A DNA stretch of 64,000 nt, from positions 7,027,954-7,091,953 of the forward strand of contig NZ_CP063458.1 of assembly GCF_015169395.1 (NCBI RefSeq), given 5' to 3'. Positions 1-8,807 of this stretch are shown here, in pieces. Source of the DNA: Humisphaera borealis (GTDB lineage Bacteria > Planctomycetota > Phycisphaerae > Tepidisphaerales > Tepidisphaeraceae). The stretch's first letter is position 1. Every line of letters begins with the position of its first letter. A program made the translations under genes and the position numbers. Below the pieces are notes generated by a model that was not told where the DNA came from, searched no databases, and saw only the letters and a list, made by a program, of their open reading frames with translations.

Positions 1-1601
1 ACCGTGCCGGCCTGCGAGGCGTTGCCGGAGATCGACCGTCGGAACAGCAGTCCTGCCGGCCGGGCACCGGCCCCGCCTGTGGCTGCGTCGGCGACATTCA
101 GGATCGGCTGCGCGCCGGGCGAAAGCACGTCGAACGGCAGCAGTCGCCGTGCGGTGATTCCGCCGATCTGGAAACGTTCGTCCGTCAGCCCGTCGAGCAC
201 CGGGTCGGCCGGCGAGGCGATCGCTGCGGTGTAAGTTGACGACCGCAGAAGCGCGGCCGTCGGTACGCCGGGCAGGATTGCCGAAAGCGCATCGCGCTGC
301 GGTTGCGGCAGATCGGCCCACGATGCTTCGAGGCCCGGGCGGAGAAAGAGAATGACCGTGTTCCCCGCCGCGGCGAAGTCGCGAAGCTGTCGGGCTCGCT
401 CGACCGACGGCCAGTCGCTGATCACGGCGACGGCGACGTTCGCATCGGCCGGCAGGCCGGACGCACGCCGAACGGACAGTGGCCAGGCGTCGGCCCGTCC
501 GCCGCCGGGGTCCATCGCAAGTTCGATCCGCCGGGTAACGTCGTCCATTCCCGGCGAGTCGAGGATGGCGGTGTTCTGTCGCGGCGGTACCTGAAGCAGC
601 AGTCGCCGCGACCGGGCCCAGGGCAGCGGTTGTTCGCTGGTCAGCGACGCCTCGACCGCGACAAAGCCAGCGGGTGGGATCGCCAAAGGAATTCGCAACC
701 GCGCACGGCCACCGTCGTCAAGATTCGCCGGCGCAGGCGGATGGGTTGCGCCGCCTTCCAGATCAAGCGAACGTGAGACTACGTTGACCTGCCGCGCGTC
801 ACGTGGTCGGCCGGCGACATCAATGACGGCTTCGCTTATCAGGCCGGGTGTCGGCTGCTCCGGGTTCAGTCGCACGCTGGCGATCGACGCCGACCGGACG
901 TCGTCGGGGTGTAGATCGATCAACACCATCCGGACGCCGTTCGGTTCGGGAATGGCGCGGGGGAACTCGCGATTCTGGAAGTCACTGACCACGATCAGCC
1001 AGCGGTCGTCCACCGGCTGTTGGGCCAGCAGCCGGGCCGCGAGTTCCACGCGGTCGGCCAGTGGCGTTACCGCCGGTTGCGGCGGCGGGGCCGACCATTG
1101 GATAGTCGCGGCGTCGCGGAAGGTTTCCTGGGATTGCAACTCAGTCGTATCGGCGAGATCCGCGGGCGCGGCCTGCGATCGAAGGATCGCGACCTTCATC
1201 CCGCGAAGCTGGCCGGCGAGCAGTTCCCGCACCGTGCGATCGGCCCGCCCTGCAAGGGTGGAACCGTCGGCGGCGAGCTGCATTGAGTAGCTGGTATCAA
1301 CGACGATTACAGCGGCCGCGGAGTTTCCGCCCCGACTTGCCCAGACATCGGACGGCATAAGCGCCGGCTGGGCGACGGCCCAGATGAGTGCCAGCAGCGC
1401 CACCGCACGCAGCAGCAGGAGCAGCCAACGGCGGATCTTCTTCCGTGCGGCGGTCTGCTGCATGCTTGCGCGAACGAAGCGCAGCGTCGGGAATGGCACC
1501 ACCTGGCTCTTGCGCCGAAACAGCAGATGCAGCAGCACCGGCAACCCCGCCAACGGCAGGGCCCAGAGGGCGGCGGAGAAGAGGAAGGTCAGGCCGGACA
1601 T
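1..1601 (-). CDS. BatA-like membrane protein, cut by left edge
   Basis: Reading the minus strand from an ATG at 1601 gives an open frame of 533 codons with no stop before the window edge, so the C-terminus is missing. It starts MSGLTFLFSAALWALPLAGL, with one membrane segment at residues 5-27. A second hydrophobic stretch rich in Leu follows a basic 'RKKIRR' at about 55-80. This is the two-helix N-terminal layout of the BatA/aerotolerance family (TIGR02226). A von Willebrand A-like fold follows, with 'VIVVDTSYSMQL' near residue 105 (DTSYS for the usual DxSxS metal site). Proteins of this kind usually sit with MoxR ATPases and DUF58 proteins; any partners would lie beyond the left edge. The plus-strand frames over this stretch are shadows. 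Confidence 0.8.
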   Translation of the reverse strand, partial: MSGLTFLFSAALWALPLAGLPVLLHLLFRRKSQVVPFPTLRFVRASMQQTAARKKIRRWLLLLLRAVALLALIWAVAQPALMPSDVWASRGGNSAAAVIVVDTSYSMQLAADGSTLAGRADRTVRELLAGQLRGMKVAILRSQAAPADLADTTELQSQETFRDAATIQWSAPPPQPAVTPLADRVELAARLLAQQPVDDRWLIVVSDFQNREFPRAIPEPNGVRMVLIDLHPDDVRSASIASVRLNPEQPTPGLISEAVIDVAGRPRDARQVNVVSRSLDLEGGATHPPAPANLDDGGRARLRIPLAIPPAGFVAVEASLTSEQPLPWARSRRLLLQVPPRQNTAILDSPGMDDVTRRIELAMDPGGGRADAWPLSVRRASGLPADANVAVAVISDWPSVERARQLRDFAAAGNTVILFLRPGLEASWADLPQPQRDALSAILPGVPTAALLRSSTYTAAIASPADPVLDGLTDERFQIGGITARRLLPFDVLSPGAQPILNVADAATGGAGARPAGLLFRRSISGNASQAGT

Positions 1602-1740
1602 CGATATCAGTTCAGTGTCGCGTCGCGGAATGTTTTACGGAGCGTTTCAACGCGCAGTCGCTCTTGGCAGTGGCGACGGTGTCTGCAGTCCCGGGCTGCA
1701 CTGCTCGGCGTTACCATTGCTCGTTCGGTATCCGCATACG

Positions 1741-2262
1741 TCACTCGAGATCAGTAAAGTTCCATTTCTCCGGCAGGGCTTCGCCGCATACGTCGCAATA
1801 GAACCATCCGTCCTTCACAATGTTTCGTTCTCCACACGATCCGCACTTACGAAAGGTGCATATCGTCGTAAAGTCGCGCGGGTGGGATAATCCGATCCGA
1901 TCGAGCGCCAGCGCTACGGCTTCCCAGCAGTCCGACCTGGGACAATAGCCAGTCGATTGGTTGCTGATTTCATCGATGTGAACACTCGATGGGCTTTCGA
2001 CCACGAAGAAAACCTCGCCAGCCGCGAGGACATTCCTACCTGCTGCGCACGCGACGTGTTCTGAATGCCGATCGGCGATCAGCAAACGAGACTCCTCATC
2101 TATGACATATGTTGCTGCGACAGGGAACCCCCGACGGATATCTTGCCCCGTGTCCCGCGCCCAGGTCAGGACATCAGCAGCGGATCTTATCTCGCGACCT
2201 GCGGGCTTTCCCAGCGATCGAAGGCGAATGTCCGGTGGGCCGACGTAGGCATATGAGCGCAT
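1741..2262 (-). CDS. Hypothetical protein with C-terminal zinc ribbon
   Basis: This is a 173-residue cytoplasmic-looking protein without signal peptide or membrane segment. The last 40 residues hold two CxxC pairs (CGSC and CDVC, separated by 15 residues) of the rubredoxin/zinc-ribbon knuckle type, followed by 'GEALPEKWN'. The first 120 residues match no family I recognise. It reads in the same direction as the BatA-like gene, 139 bases upstream of it, but co-transcription is not shown. The start is the only ATG at the beginning of the frame (2262). It is one of three neighbouring genes that end in a zinc ribbon, although this one is not exported. Confidence 0.65.
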   Translation of the reverse strand: MRSYAYVGPPDIRLRSLGKPAGREIRSAADVLTWARDTGQDIRRGFPVAATYVIDEESRLLIADRHSEHVACAAGRNVLAAGEVFFVVESPSSVHIDEISNQSTGYCPRSDCWEAVALALDRIGLSHPRDFTTICTFRKCGSCGERNIVKDGWFYCDVCGEALPEKWNFTDLE

Positions 2263-2312
2263 CGCCTTAAGTTTCTAATGGCAGATCATATGCTGCAATA
2301 GACGGGCCCACG

Positions 2313-5300
2313 TTACCCGCCCGTCTTCGCTCCGCAGTTCGTGCAGAACTTCGCGCCGATGGTCAGCGGCTTGCCGCAGTTGGTGCAGAATTTCGGCCTG
2401 GCCGGCGTCACCGCGGCGGGCGCGGTTGCAGGCGACGTGGCCGTTGCCTGCACGGGCGGGGGTTGGACGGGTGGAGGCTGGACTGGCGTCACCGGCGGCG
2501 GTACCGGCGTTGTCGCTGTGGGTGTCGTCGGCGCTTTGCTGAAGTCGATCTTCACCGGATCGAACCGGGCCACCGTCGTCGAGTTGGCGTTCACCCACGC
2601 CTGCCGTTTGAACTCGATGCCGGCCATCGTTGTCGTCACCGTGTATTGCCCCGGTGACAGCTTGGCGCTCTGGCCGAACAGGCCGCGGGCGACCTCCTTG
2701 CCGTTCCTGTCGGAGATGACCCACTGCTCGGGCGTGCGGAAAATCGCGGTCTGCAATTTCGCCAGCAGGATGTCCGCCTGCGCCGCCGGCAGGTACTGGC
2801 CGTTGCCGGCCCGGGCCGTCGCGAGCAACTGCTCGCTCCAGTCCTGGCGGTTGATGTCGAAGCCGACGACCTGGAAGCTGACGCCGGGAAGCTTGGCGAT
2901 CGCCTCGGCGGCTTTCACCGGGTTCTGCCGCGGCATCGTGTCTTCGCCGCCATCGGTCAGTAGCACCAGCGTGATCGGCTTGGTCTTGTCCTTCGCGCCG
3001 GCCAGGTCCTGCGCCGTCTGTGTGAGACTGGTGGCCAGTGGCGTTTTGCCGCGGCAGCGCAAGCCGCGGACGATGTCGATCACCTTCTTCTTGTCGAGCT
3101 TCGCCATCGGAAGGATGAGCGCCGTATCCAGGTCGGCGTCCTTCTCGATCGCTCGCTTGCGGTAGCCGTAGGCACGCAGCGCGACCTCGCTGTTCTCAGG
3201 GAGTGATTCGATCAGCGCAATCACCGCGTCCTGGGCGATCGCGAACTTCTGCCGGCCGCCCATCTCTTCCAGCATCGAGCCCGACGCATCCATAATGATG
3301 TAGATGCGGTTCATCGGCGGGGTGGTCACTTCAGTCTTCAGTGTGCCGGGGCCTTCCTTCTTTGCGATCGTCAGGTTCGGTGTGGCCCGTGTGAGGAAGA
3401 GCAACGCGAAGCTCGTCGGCAACGGCGGGTCGGCCTCCTGGCCGGTGTGAATCCAGCTTCCATCGTCCATCTGCTTCGACACCAGCATCTTGGCGCCAAA
3501 GGGGTACCACTCGTTGTCGCCGATGTATTCGGTGTCGAGGATCCGGCCGACGCGCTCCATGCCGTAGAGATAGTAGTAGAGCCAGCTATCGCTGTTCTCC
3601 GGGTTCTGCGTGACCGAAAACTTGACGTCCAGCCAGCCGATGCCGCGCTCGATGATCTCGTCGACGCCGGGCTCTTTTTCGCCCATGTGATAACGGCAGA
3701 GGGTGAGTGTGCCGACGCCGGCACAGGTCATCGAGCCATACGACCGGTCGCCGTGGTAGCCGAAGCCGCCGTCTTCCTGTTGCCAGGATTTCACGGTGTC
3801 GTAGGTTTTCTTCCAGAGTTCCGGGGGGATCTTCAGGCCCATGCGGGCGGCGGAATGCAGGCCCAGTATGGCGTATTGCGTTACGGAGTTGTCGCCGTCT
3901 TCGCCGGCCTCGGGCTTGCTGATGCGGGTCATCACGGCTTCGTCGGAGCCGGGGCCTTCGGTCGGCTTGCCGCCGACGATGCTGAGCGGGTCCGACAGGT
4001 CCGGCGGCGTTTCGGCGTAGAACTTGCGGTCGCGATTGCCGCCATAGCCCCAGGTGCCTCCCTTGCCCTGCGATTCGATCAGGTACCTCGTTGCGTTGCG
4101 GACTTTCGGCATGTACATCGCGTCGCCGAAGTGCTCGGCGATCATCAGGTAGACGCCGGCGGCATAGGTGCCCAGGGAGACCGGGTCAGCGCCATCCAGG
4201 AACATTCGCACCGCAGCATCGCACGCAGGATTCTTCTTGTGATGGTCGCTGTGGACCAGCGCCAGAAGCATGAGCGCTTGCTGGGCGGTGAACTGGTTGC
4301 CGTTCTTGAAGTCCTTGGTGTCCTTCTCCAGTGCTTTCCACAGGAAGGCCGCACCGCGGTCGATCGCGGCATTGACCTGCTCGGGTGTCAGGCCGGCGGC
4401 CGCGAGCCCCATCGGCTTGGCGGGCTGCTTCGCCGTCACCCGCGCCGGAAGCTCGGACTTCTTTGTCACCTGCGGCGGCGTGATCGGCTTGACCGGCGGT
4501 GTCGTCGTTCCGGCGACCGCGGGGCCGGTGGCGGGCCTGCCGCCGCCGGGCTGGTTCGCGGGTTGCGAAGCGGCGACTGCGGGGTCGGCGCCTGCCCCGG
4601 CGATCGGTTGCAGATCGAACACCTTCGCCATCGAGATACCTGCGTACGCCAGTCGCGGCTTGGCGAGTGCGGCGGCCACATCGTAGACAACCTGAAACGC
4701 CCGCTGCTCGCCGGAGGGAATGTAGACCAGCGGCGTGGGCCGACGGATACCGGCGAATGTCGCATCACTGACCGCAAGCTGAGCGCCCTGCTCGTCCACC
4801 AGCTTGAGCTGGTCTTTTACCTGGAAGAACTCGCCTTGCCGGCCGGTGTTCTGCACCTCTACATCCAGCACCAGGAATCGGCCCTTGGTTGGCTTCACGT
4901 CGGCGAAAGTCTCTAGTGCTGTCTGGCCGACGATCGCGACCTTGAACAGGTCATCATTGATCGCCAGCAGGGCATCGCGCTTGGCGGGGCGGATGTAATT
5001 GCCATCGACGAACAGGTCGATCGCGGTCGGCCGGATGATCTGCGTGCCGCTGCGCGCGCCGGGGAAGCTCAACTTCAGTTCCGTTCCCTTGGCTTCGGCG
5101 GGTGCGAGAAAAACCATCGATCCGCCGGTCTTCACTTCCGGCAGCAGGCGTGGAATGACCGGAAGATCGGAGAGTTCGGTATCCACCGCGTAGGCGTACT
5201 GGCCGTCGACCAGCAGGCTCACGTATTTCTGCCACTCAGCCCAGTCGGTGAAGATCGCCTTGCGGATCTTGCTGCCGGGACTGGCGGTGGGATCGAACGC

Positions 5301-6020
5301 GGTGGCGTCGGCGTCGGCCTTGAAGGTGCTTTCAGCGCGAAAATCGATCGTGACGTACGTCATGCCCGCCGGTGCCTTGCGGCCGGCCAGCTCGGTGTCG
5401 CGCTTGATGGCGAACACGCCGGCCTCCATCACCTGGTTGCTGCGAGCGATGCCGATGGGCTTGAGCGGCGACGCCGGTGGTGTGCCGGCGATCTGCACGA
5501 AGAAGTGGCCGTGCGTCAGGTCGTAGTAGTGCAGCGAAAACTGGCTCGCCGACAGGGCCAGATCCTTCGGCACGTCGAAGATCAGGTTTCCCTTGGCGGT
5601 GTCCCCCAGGGCGGGCAGATCGAAATCGCGGGTCTTGAGATGGCCGGGCAGTTTCGCCGTCGCCGGGGCGACCCGGGCGACCTTGCGACCGTCGACGACG
5701 AGATAAACATGCTCGGCCAGATCGGGAATTTTATACCCAGTCGGAATGCTCTTGTTCTCCGCTGTTATCTTGACCGGCAGGACGTTCTCCCACTGCGTGC
5801 TGATGATCAGAAACAGCCTGCCGTCGGCGGCCTTGGTGTCGCCGTAAGTGTCGGCGAGGCCGGCATTGCGAATGGTGACAGCGACGGCGCGATTGCCCGT
5901 CTCTGCCCGAACGGGAACGGTCTTACCCAGCTCGATCGCCGCGGCGAAAACAGGGTGAGAAAGCAGCGACACCAAGAGACTGACGGAAAGGGCAAGGCAG
6001 CGTCTGTTGGATGATTGCAT
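2313..6020 (-). CDS. Exported toroid + von Willebrand A + zinc-ribbon protein
   Basis: This 1235-residue protein has a signal peptide (residues 1-26, cut after 'SHPVFAAA'). Residues 30-470 look like two or three beta-sandwich modules and include an 'FLVLDVEVQNTG' stretch typical of DUF4352-like folds. A Pro-rich linker runs to about 540. Residues 545-890 carry prenyltransferase/squalene-cyclase-type repeats ('QQEDGGFGYHG', 'QMDDGSWIHTG'), which form an alpha-alpha toroid. A von Willebrand A domain follows (about 905-1100) with the complete metal site: DASGS, the Thr of 'GKTPLATSL' and the Asp of 'LLTDGGED'. After a PV/PPP linker comes a double CxxC zinc ribbon ('FCTNCGKP', 'FCTNCGAK') at the C-terminus. 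A GGAG lies 8 bases before the ATG. The function is unknown; the domains suggest a protein-binding scaffold outside the cytoplasm. Confidence 0.85.
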   Translation of the reverse strand: MQSSNRRCLALSVSLLVSLLSHPVFAAAIELGKTVPVRAETGNRAVAVTIRNAGLADTYGDTKAADGRLFLIISTQWENVLPVKITAENKSIPTGYKIPDLAEHVYLVVDGRKVARVAPATAKLPGHLKTRDFDLPALGDTAKGNLIFDVPKDLALSASQFSLHYYDLTHGHFFVQIAGTPPASPLKPIGIARSNQVMEAGVFAIKRDTELAGRKAPAGMTYVTIDFRAESTFKADADATAFDPTASPGSKIRKAIFTDWAEWQKYVSLLVDGQYAYAVDTELSDLPVIPRLLPEVKTGGSMVFLAPAEAKGTELKLSFPGARSGTQIIRPTAIDLFVDGNYIRPAKRDALLAINDDLFKVAIVGQTALETFADVKPTKGRFLVLDVEVQNTGRQGEFFQVKDQLKLVDEQGAQLAVSDATFAGIRRPTPLVYIPSGEQRAFQVVYDVAAALAKPRLAYAGISMAKVFDLQPIAGAGADPAVAASQPANQPGGGRPATGPAVAGTTTPPVKPITPPQVTKKSELPARVTAKQPAKPMGLAAAGLTPEQVNAAIDRGAAFLWKALEKDTKDFKNGNQFTAQQALMLLALVHSDHHKKNPACDAAVRMFLDGADPVSLGTYAAGVYLMIAEHFGDAMYMPKVRNATRYLIESQGKGGTWGYGGNRDRKFYAETPPDLSDPLSIVGGKPTEGPGSDEAVMTRISKPEAGEDGDNSVTQYAILGLHSAARMGLKIPPELWKKTYDTVKSWQQEDGGFGYHGDRSYGSMTCAGVGTLTLCRYHMGEKEPGVDEIIERGIGWLDVKFSVTQNPENSDSWLYYYLYGMERVGRILDTEYIGDNEWYPFGAKMLVSKQMDDGSWIHTGQEADPPLPTSFALLFLTRATPNLTIAKKEGPGTLKTEVTTPPMNRIYIIMDASGSMLEEMGGRQKFAIAQDAVIALIESLPENSEVALRAYGYRKRAIEKDADLDTALILPMAKLDKKKVIDIVRGLRCRGKTPLATSLTQTAQDLAGAKDKTKPITLVLLTDGGEDTMPRQNPVKAAEAIAKLPGVSFQVVGFDINRQDWSEQLLATARAGNGQYLPAAQADILLAKLQTAIFRTPEQWVISDRNGKEVARGLFGQSAKLSPGQYTVTTTMAGIEFKRQAWVNANSTTVARFDPVKIDFSKAPTTPTATTPVPPPVTPVQPPPVQPPPVQATATSPATAPAAVTPARPKFCTNCGKPLTIGAKFCTNCGAKTGG

Positions 6021-6323
6021 GGCAGAACTCCGTTCGTTCGGCTGGGGCAGCCACGAAGGACTCGTCTCAAAACAGCCGACCGAGATTCGCAGTCCCGGTG
6101 CGCGAATCTTGGACGTCTATCCAGCTCACTTCTTTTCGCCGACGACCGGCACCTATTTGCGTCGATCCAGAGTCCCACTTCCAGTGGTGTTGCGAGATTT
6201 GAGAAGCTCGAGTCTGCCACCCGGGTCTTCAAGGCCCGCTTGACCGGCCTCCGGGCTCGCGATTCTTCCCGGCTCCCCGGGTGACAGACGAAACTCTGCA
6301 GCTTCTCCGTGTCCCCGGTGTCG
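6021..6323. other. Intergenic, holds an inverted repeat
   Basis: This 303-base gap lies between two minus-strand genes. Arms at 6212-6225 and 6276-6289 (GTCTGCCACCCGGG and its near complement) match at 13 of 14 positions around a 50-base spacer. No coding sequence or clear promoter was seen. Confidence 0.5.
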
Positions 6324-8633
6324 TCACAGCAGCAGGATCAGCTCGTGCAATCGGGCGGCGTTCTGAAACGCGCGGAGCAGTTGAAGGCCGTTCAAACCCT
6401 TGCCGCCGCACACCATCTGGATGAACTCCTTCTGCGAGTAGCTCTTCATCTCGTCAACGCTCAGACGGAACGGAATGTCGAGCAGGCCGTTGACCTTGTT
6501 CTCGATCTGCTGGCGTTCGGTGGTGGCGGCGTGGAAGCCGTCGCCGGTGACACCGATCGTCGAACCCGTCGCCGGGTCCACCTTCCACCAGCCGACCTGG
6601 CCGGTCAGCCGAGCGACGGTACTCGCCGACGGCTTGGCGGTGGCGATCAGGACTGCGCCACCGGCGACCGACTGCTCGGCGCGGGTGCGGGCATCCGTCG
6701 GCCAGACGGACAAATCCGCTGCCCGGCCGGGGAGGGCAACCAGTGCGGCGTCCGGCCCTTCAAGCAGGTTCACCGTGTTGATCGCCTTGCTCGCCTGCTC
6801 GCCGGCGAGGGTATCCATCGTCTCGACCACACCGGCTTCGACGACCGTATCGGCGACGCCCTGTTTCACGCGGGTTACGAACGCATCCACGCCCGAACGG
6901 ACCGCGACATCGTTGACCGCCAGGTCGGTGCGGGTGAGCCGAACAACCTTGCCGTCGGCGGTGGCGCGGGTGAAGCGGGCGAGCGTGAAAACGTTCGTGG
7001 AATCGAGATACACGTCTCCTGCGACCGGGCTCACGGCGAACCGGCCGGTGGCCGCGCCCCACGCGGGCGAGAGCGCCAGCGTGCGCGGGTCGAAATCGAT
7101 CGGCTTGATCTTCGCGTCTTTGCCAGCTGCGGCGATGCGGGCATCGAGCGTCGCCAGCACGCGGCGCTTGGCCTTGAGCAGCGCCTGCGCGTACTGGCTG
7201 GCGAGGAACTCCTGCGTCGGCTGGGCGCCGAACGCCAGGATGTCGGTCTCGCCGACCAGCGTCAGGGCGCGGTCGAGCCGGACGGCGTCCGTGAGCTTCG
7301 ACAGCGTGACTGCACCCTTGGCACGGGCCGCGGGGCCGACAAGATCGAACACCTCGCGGCGGATCGTCCGGGCCGGTTTGCCCGGCGTGCGGACGGTCAT
7401 CTCCAGCCATTCGGCGGTCCAGATGCCGGCAGCCTGTGCCGTGTCGCTGTCGCCGGCCAGTCCGCCGCCCAATCCGCCGAGCGTGCTGCCGGTGGCCTTG
7501 CCCATGCCGGCGGTGCGGTCGAGGTTGGGATTGGAGTTGATCTGTCCGGCGTCGGTGACTGCGTCGTTCACGGTGCTCGCACCGGCGATGATGAACGCCG
7601 GGATGTACTCGCTGACGGCGGTCATCGCCTGGAGCTGCTGCGGCAGCGGGGCGGTGGTCGGTGTTTTGTATGCGACGGGGATATGCGTGTAGACGACGCG
7701 TTTGCCCTGCAGTTCGGCCGGGCGAAGCGAGAGCGTGAGCGGCGACGCTTCGAGCAGCTTGCCGCCTTCCAGCCGTTCTACAACGACCTTGAAGTCGACC
7801 GTATGCACCGATTCGGCCGGAATCGCCTTAAGTTTGCCGTCCTCGCTCGGACTTGCGACGGTGGTCTTGGCGTCGGCGATGCGGTCGCCGAGCTTGGCGG
7901 TCGGAAGCGTGGGGTCGGCGTCGATCCACTGTTCAGCTTGCTTGAGTTGAACCCACCAGTGATCGGCAAGCACATCGGCGATGGCCGCGGGCTGAGACGC
8001 CTGGCCCTTCTGCGGTGCGAGGCCCGACGCGGCAAGCTGTTTGATGAGTTCGTCTGAATGCTTCGCCACTCGTGCCGCGGCGGCGGCGTTCTGCGCGACC
8101 GCGCCTTGATTCGCAGCCGTCAGTTCGGCGCTGGCATCGGCGGGTCGCGCGGACGTCAGCCAGTTCGCGGGGATCGGACGGATCGCGCCCGCGACCTTGG
8201 CGGCATCGGTCACCGCGCCCTGGGCGAGCCGCGCTTCAAACCCGGCGGCGCGGAGCAGCTCGGCCAGCAGCAGGCTGCGGTCCAGGCTTGAACCCAGGCG
8301 ATCCTGCAGTACACCCGCCGCGCCGCGGAGGGAGCCGCGATAGGGGGCGAAGTGCGTGTTGTCGCGCACCCAGGCGAACAGTGTGGCAGGGTCGCGGCCG
8401 ATCTTCTCGATCAGCGCGACCGGGTCGGACGTCTCGGCGGGGATCTGCCCGGCGGCGTCTTCGAGCGCGGCAAACGCCTCGACCAGCTGCGCCTTGACGG
8501 CCTTGGGGTCGGCCGCTGGTGCGGCGGTGTTGGACGGCTGCGCGATCAGTTGGCCGGCTCCCGAAAAGCTGAAGGCGAGGACCGAAACAACGAGCGTGCG
8601 AAATTGATGGGTTGGTTTGGCAAGGCGAGTCAT
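6324..8633 (-). CDS. Exported transglutaminase-fold protein, Cys replaced
   Basis: This 769-residue protein has an N-terminal signal peptide (about residues 1-32). At residues 90-140 is a transglutaminase-like core: 'VRDNTHFAPYRG', then 'RLGSSLDRSLLLAELLRAAG', then 'FEARLAQG'. In active members the segment reads G-x-C-x-D before the LLxALLRxxG helix; here the Cys position is Ser, so classical Cys catalysis looks unlikely. Residues 150-770 are mostly extended, without repeats or domains I can name, and are rich in Ala, Asp and Val. The start at 8633 is supported by AGGAG five to six bases upstream. It lies between two other exported proteins on the same strand, separated from the next upstream gene by a repeat-rich 174-base gap. 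The role may be structural or binding. Confidence 0.75.
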   Translation of the reverse strand: MTRLAKPTHQFRTLVVSVLAFSFSGAGQLIAQPSNTAAPAADPKAVKAQLVEAFAALEDAAGQIPAETSDPVALIEKIGRDPATLFAWVRDNTHFAPYRGSLRGAAGVLQDRLGSSLDRSLLLAELLRAAGFEARLAQGAVTDAAKVAGAIRPIPANWLTSARPADASAELTAANQGAVAQNAAAAARVAKHSDELIKQLAASGLAPQKGQASQPAAIADVLADHWWVQLKQAEQWIDADPTLPTAKLGDRIADAKTTVASPSEDGKLKAIPAESVHTVDFKVVVERLEGGKLLEASPLTLSLRPAELQGKRVVYTHIPVAYKTPTTAPLPQQLQAMTAVSEYIPAFIIAGASTVNDAVTDAGQINSNPNLDRTAGMGKATGSTLGGLGGGLAGDSDTAQAAGIWTAEWLEMTVRTPGKPARTIRREVFDLVGPAARAKGAVTLSKLTDAVRLDRALTLVGETDILAFGAQPTQEFLASQYAQALLKAKRRVLATLDARIAAAGKDAKIKPIDFDPRTLALSPAWGAATGRFAVSPVAGDVYLDSTNVFTLARFTRATADGKVVRLTRTDLAVNDVAVRSGVDAFVTRVKQGVADTVVEAGVVETMDTLAGEQASKAINTVNLLEGPDAALVALPGRAADLSVWPTDARTRAEQSVAGGAVLIATAKPSASTVARLTGQVGWWKVDPATGSTIGVTGDGFHAATTERQQIENKVNGLLDIPFRLSVDEMKSYSQKEFIQMVCGGKGLNGLQLLRAFQNAARLHELILLL

Positions 8634-8677
8634 GGTGACTCCTGGAATTGCGAGGGTTTCGAAAGGCTAAGTCGGCG

Positions 8678-8708
8678 TCAGCCCCGGCGAGCGTCGCCGG
8701 GGCTGACA
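8678..8708. repeat. Perfect 14-bp hairpin, REP-like
   Basis: GTCAGCCCCGGCGA (8678-8691) is followed by a 3-base loop and its exact complement (8695-8708). There is no T-run on either strand, so it is a palindromic repeat unit rather than an obvious intrinsic terminator. Confidence 0.6.
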
Positions 8709-8717
8709 ACAGTCTCT

Positions 8718-8802
8718 TTGTGGCATGGGCATGTACTCATGCCCGTGCGGCGGCAACTGGGCATTCAGCGGACATGGGCAAGAGTACTTGCCCATGCCAC
8801 AA
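8718..8802. repeat. Long inverted repeat between genes
   Basis: The arms at 8718-8744 and 8776-8802 match at 25 of 27 positions as inverted copies. Both contain TTGTGGCATGGGCA and a GTACTC core. The 31-base spacer has no coding potential. It looks like a small non-autonomous (MITE/REP-like) element. It reaches to six bases from the stop of the CsgG-like gene, so it could also shape the 3' end of that transcript. Confidence 0.6.
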
Positions 8803-8807
8803 GAACG

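Noticed and set aside
3447-4916. Long plus-strand frame (489 codons) opposite the toroid/von Willebrand gene
   Set aside because: It is antisense to a gene with clear domains; its translation has no motif, signal peptide or family character, as expected for high-GC shadow frames.
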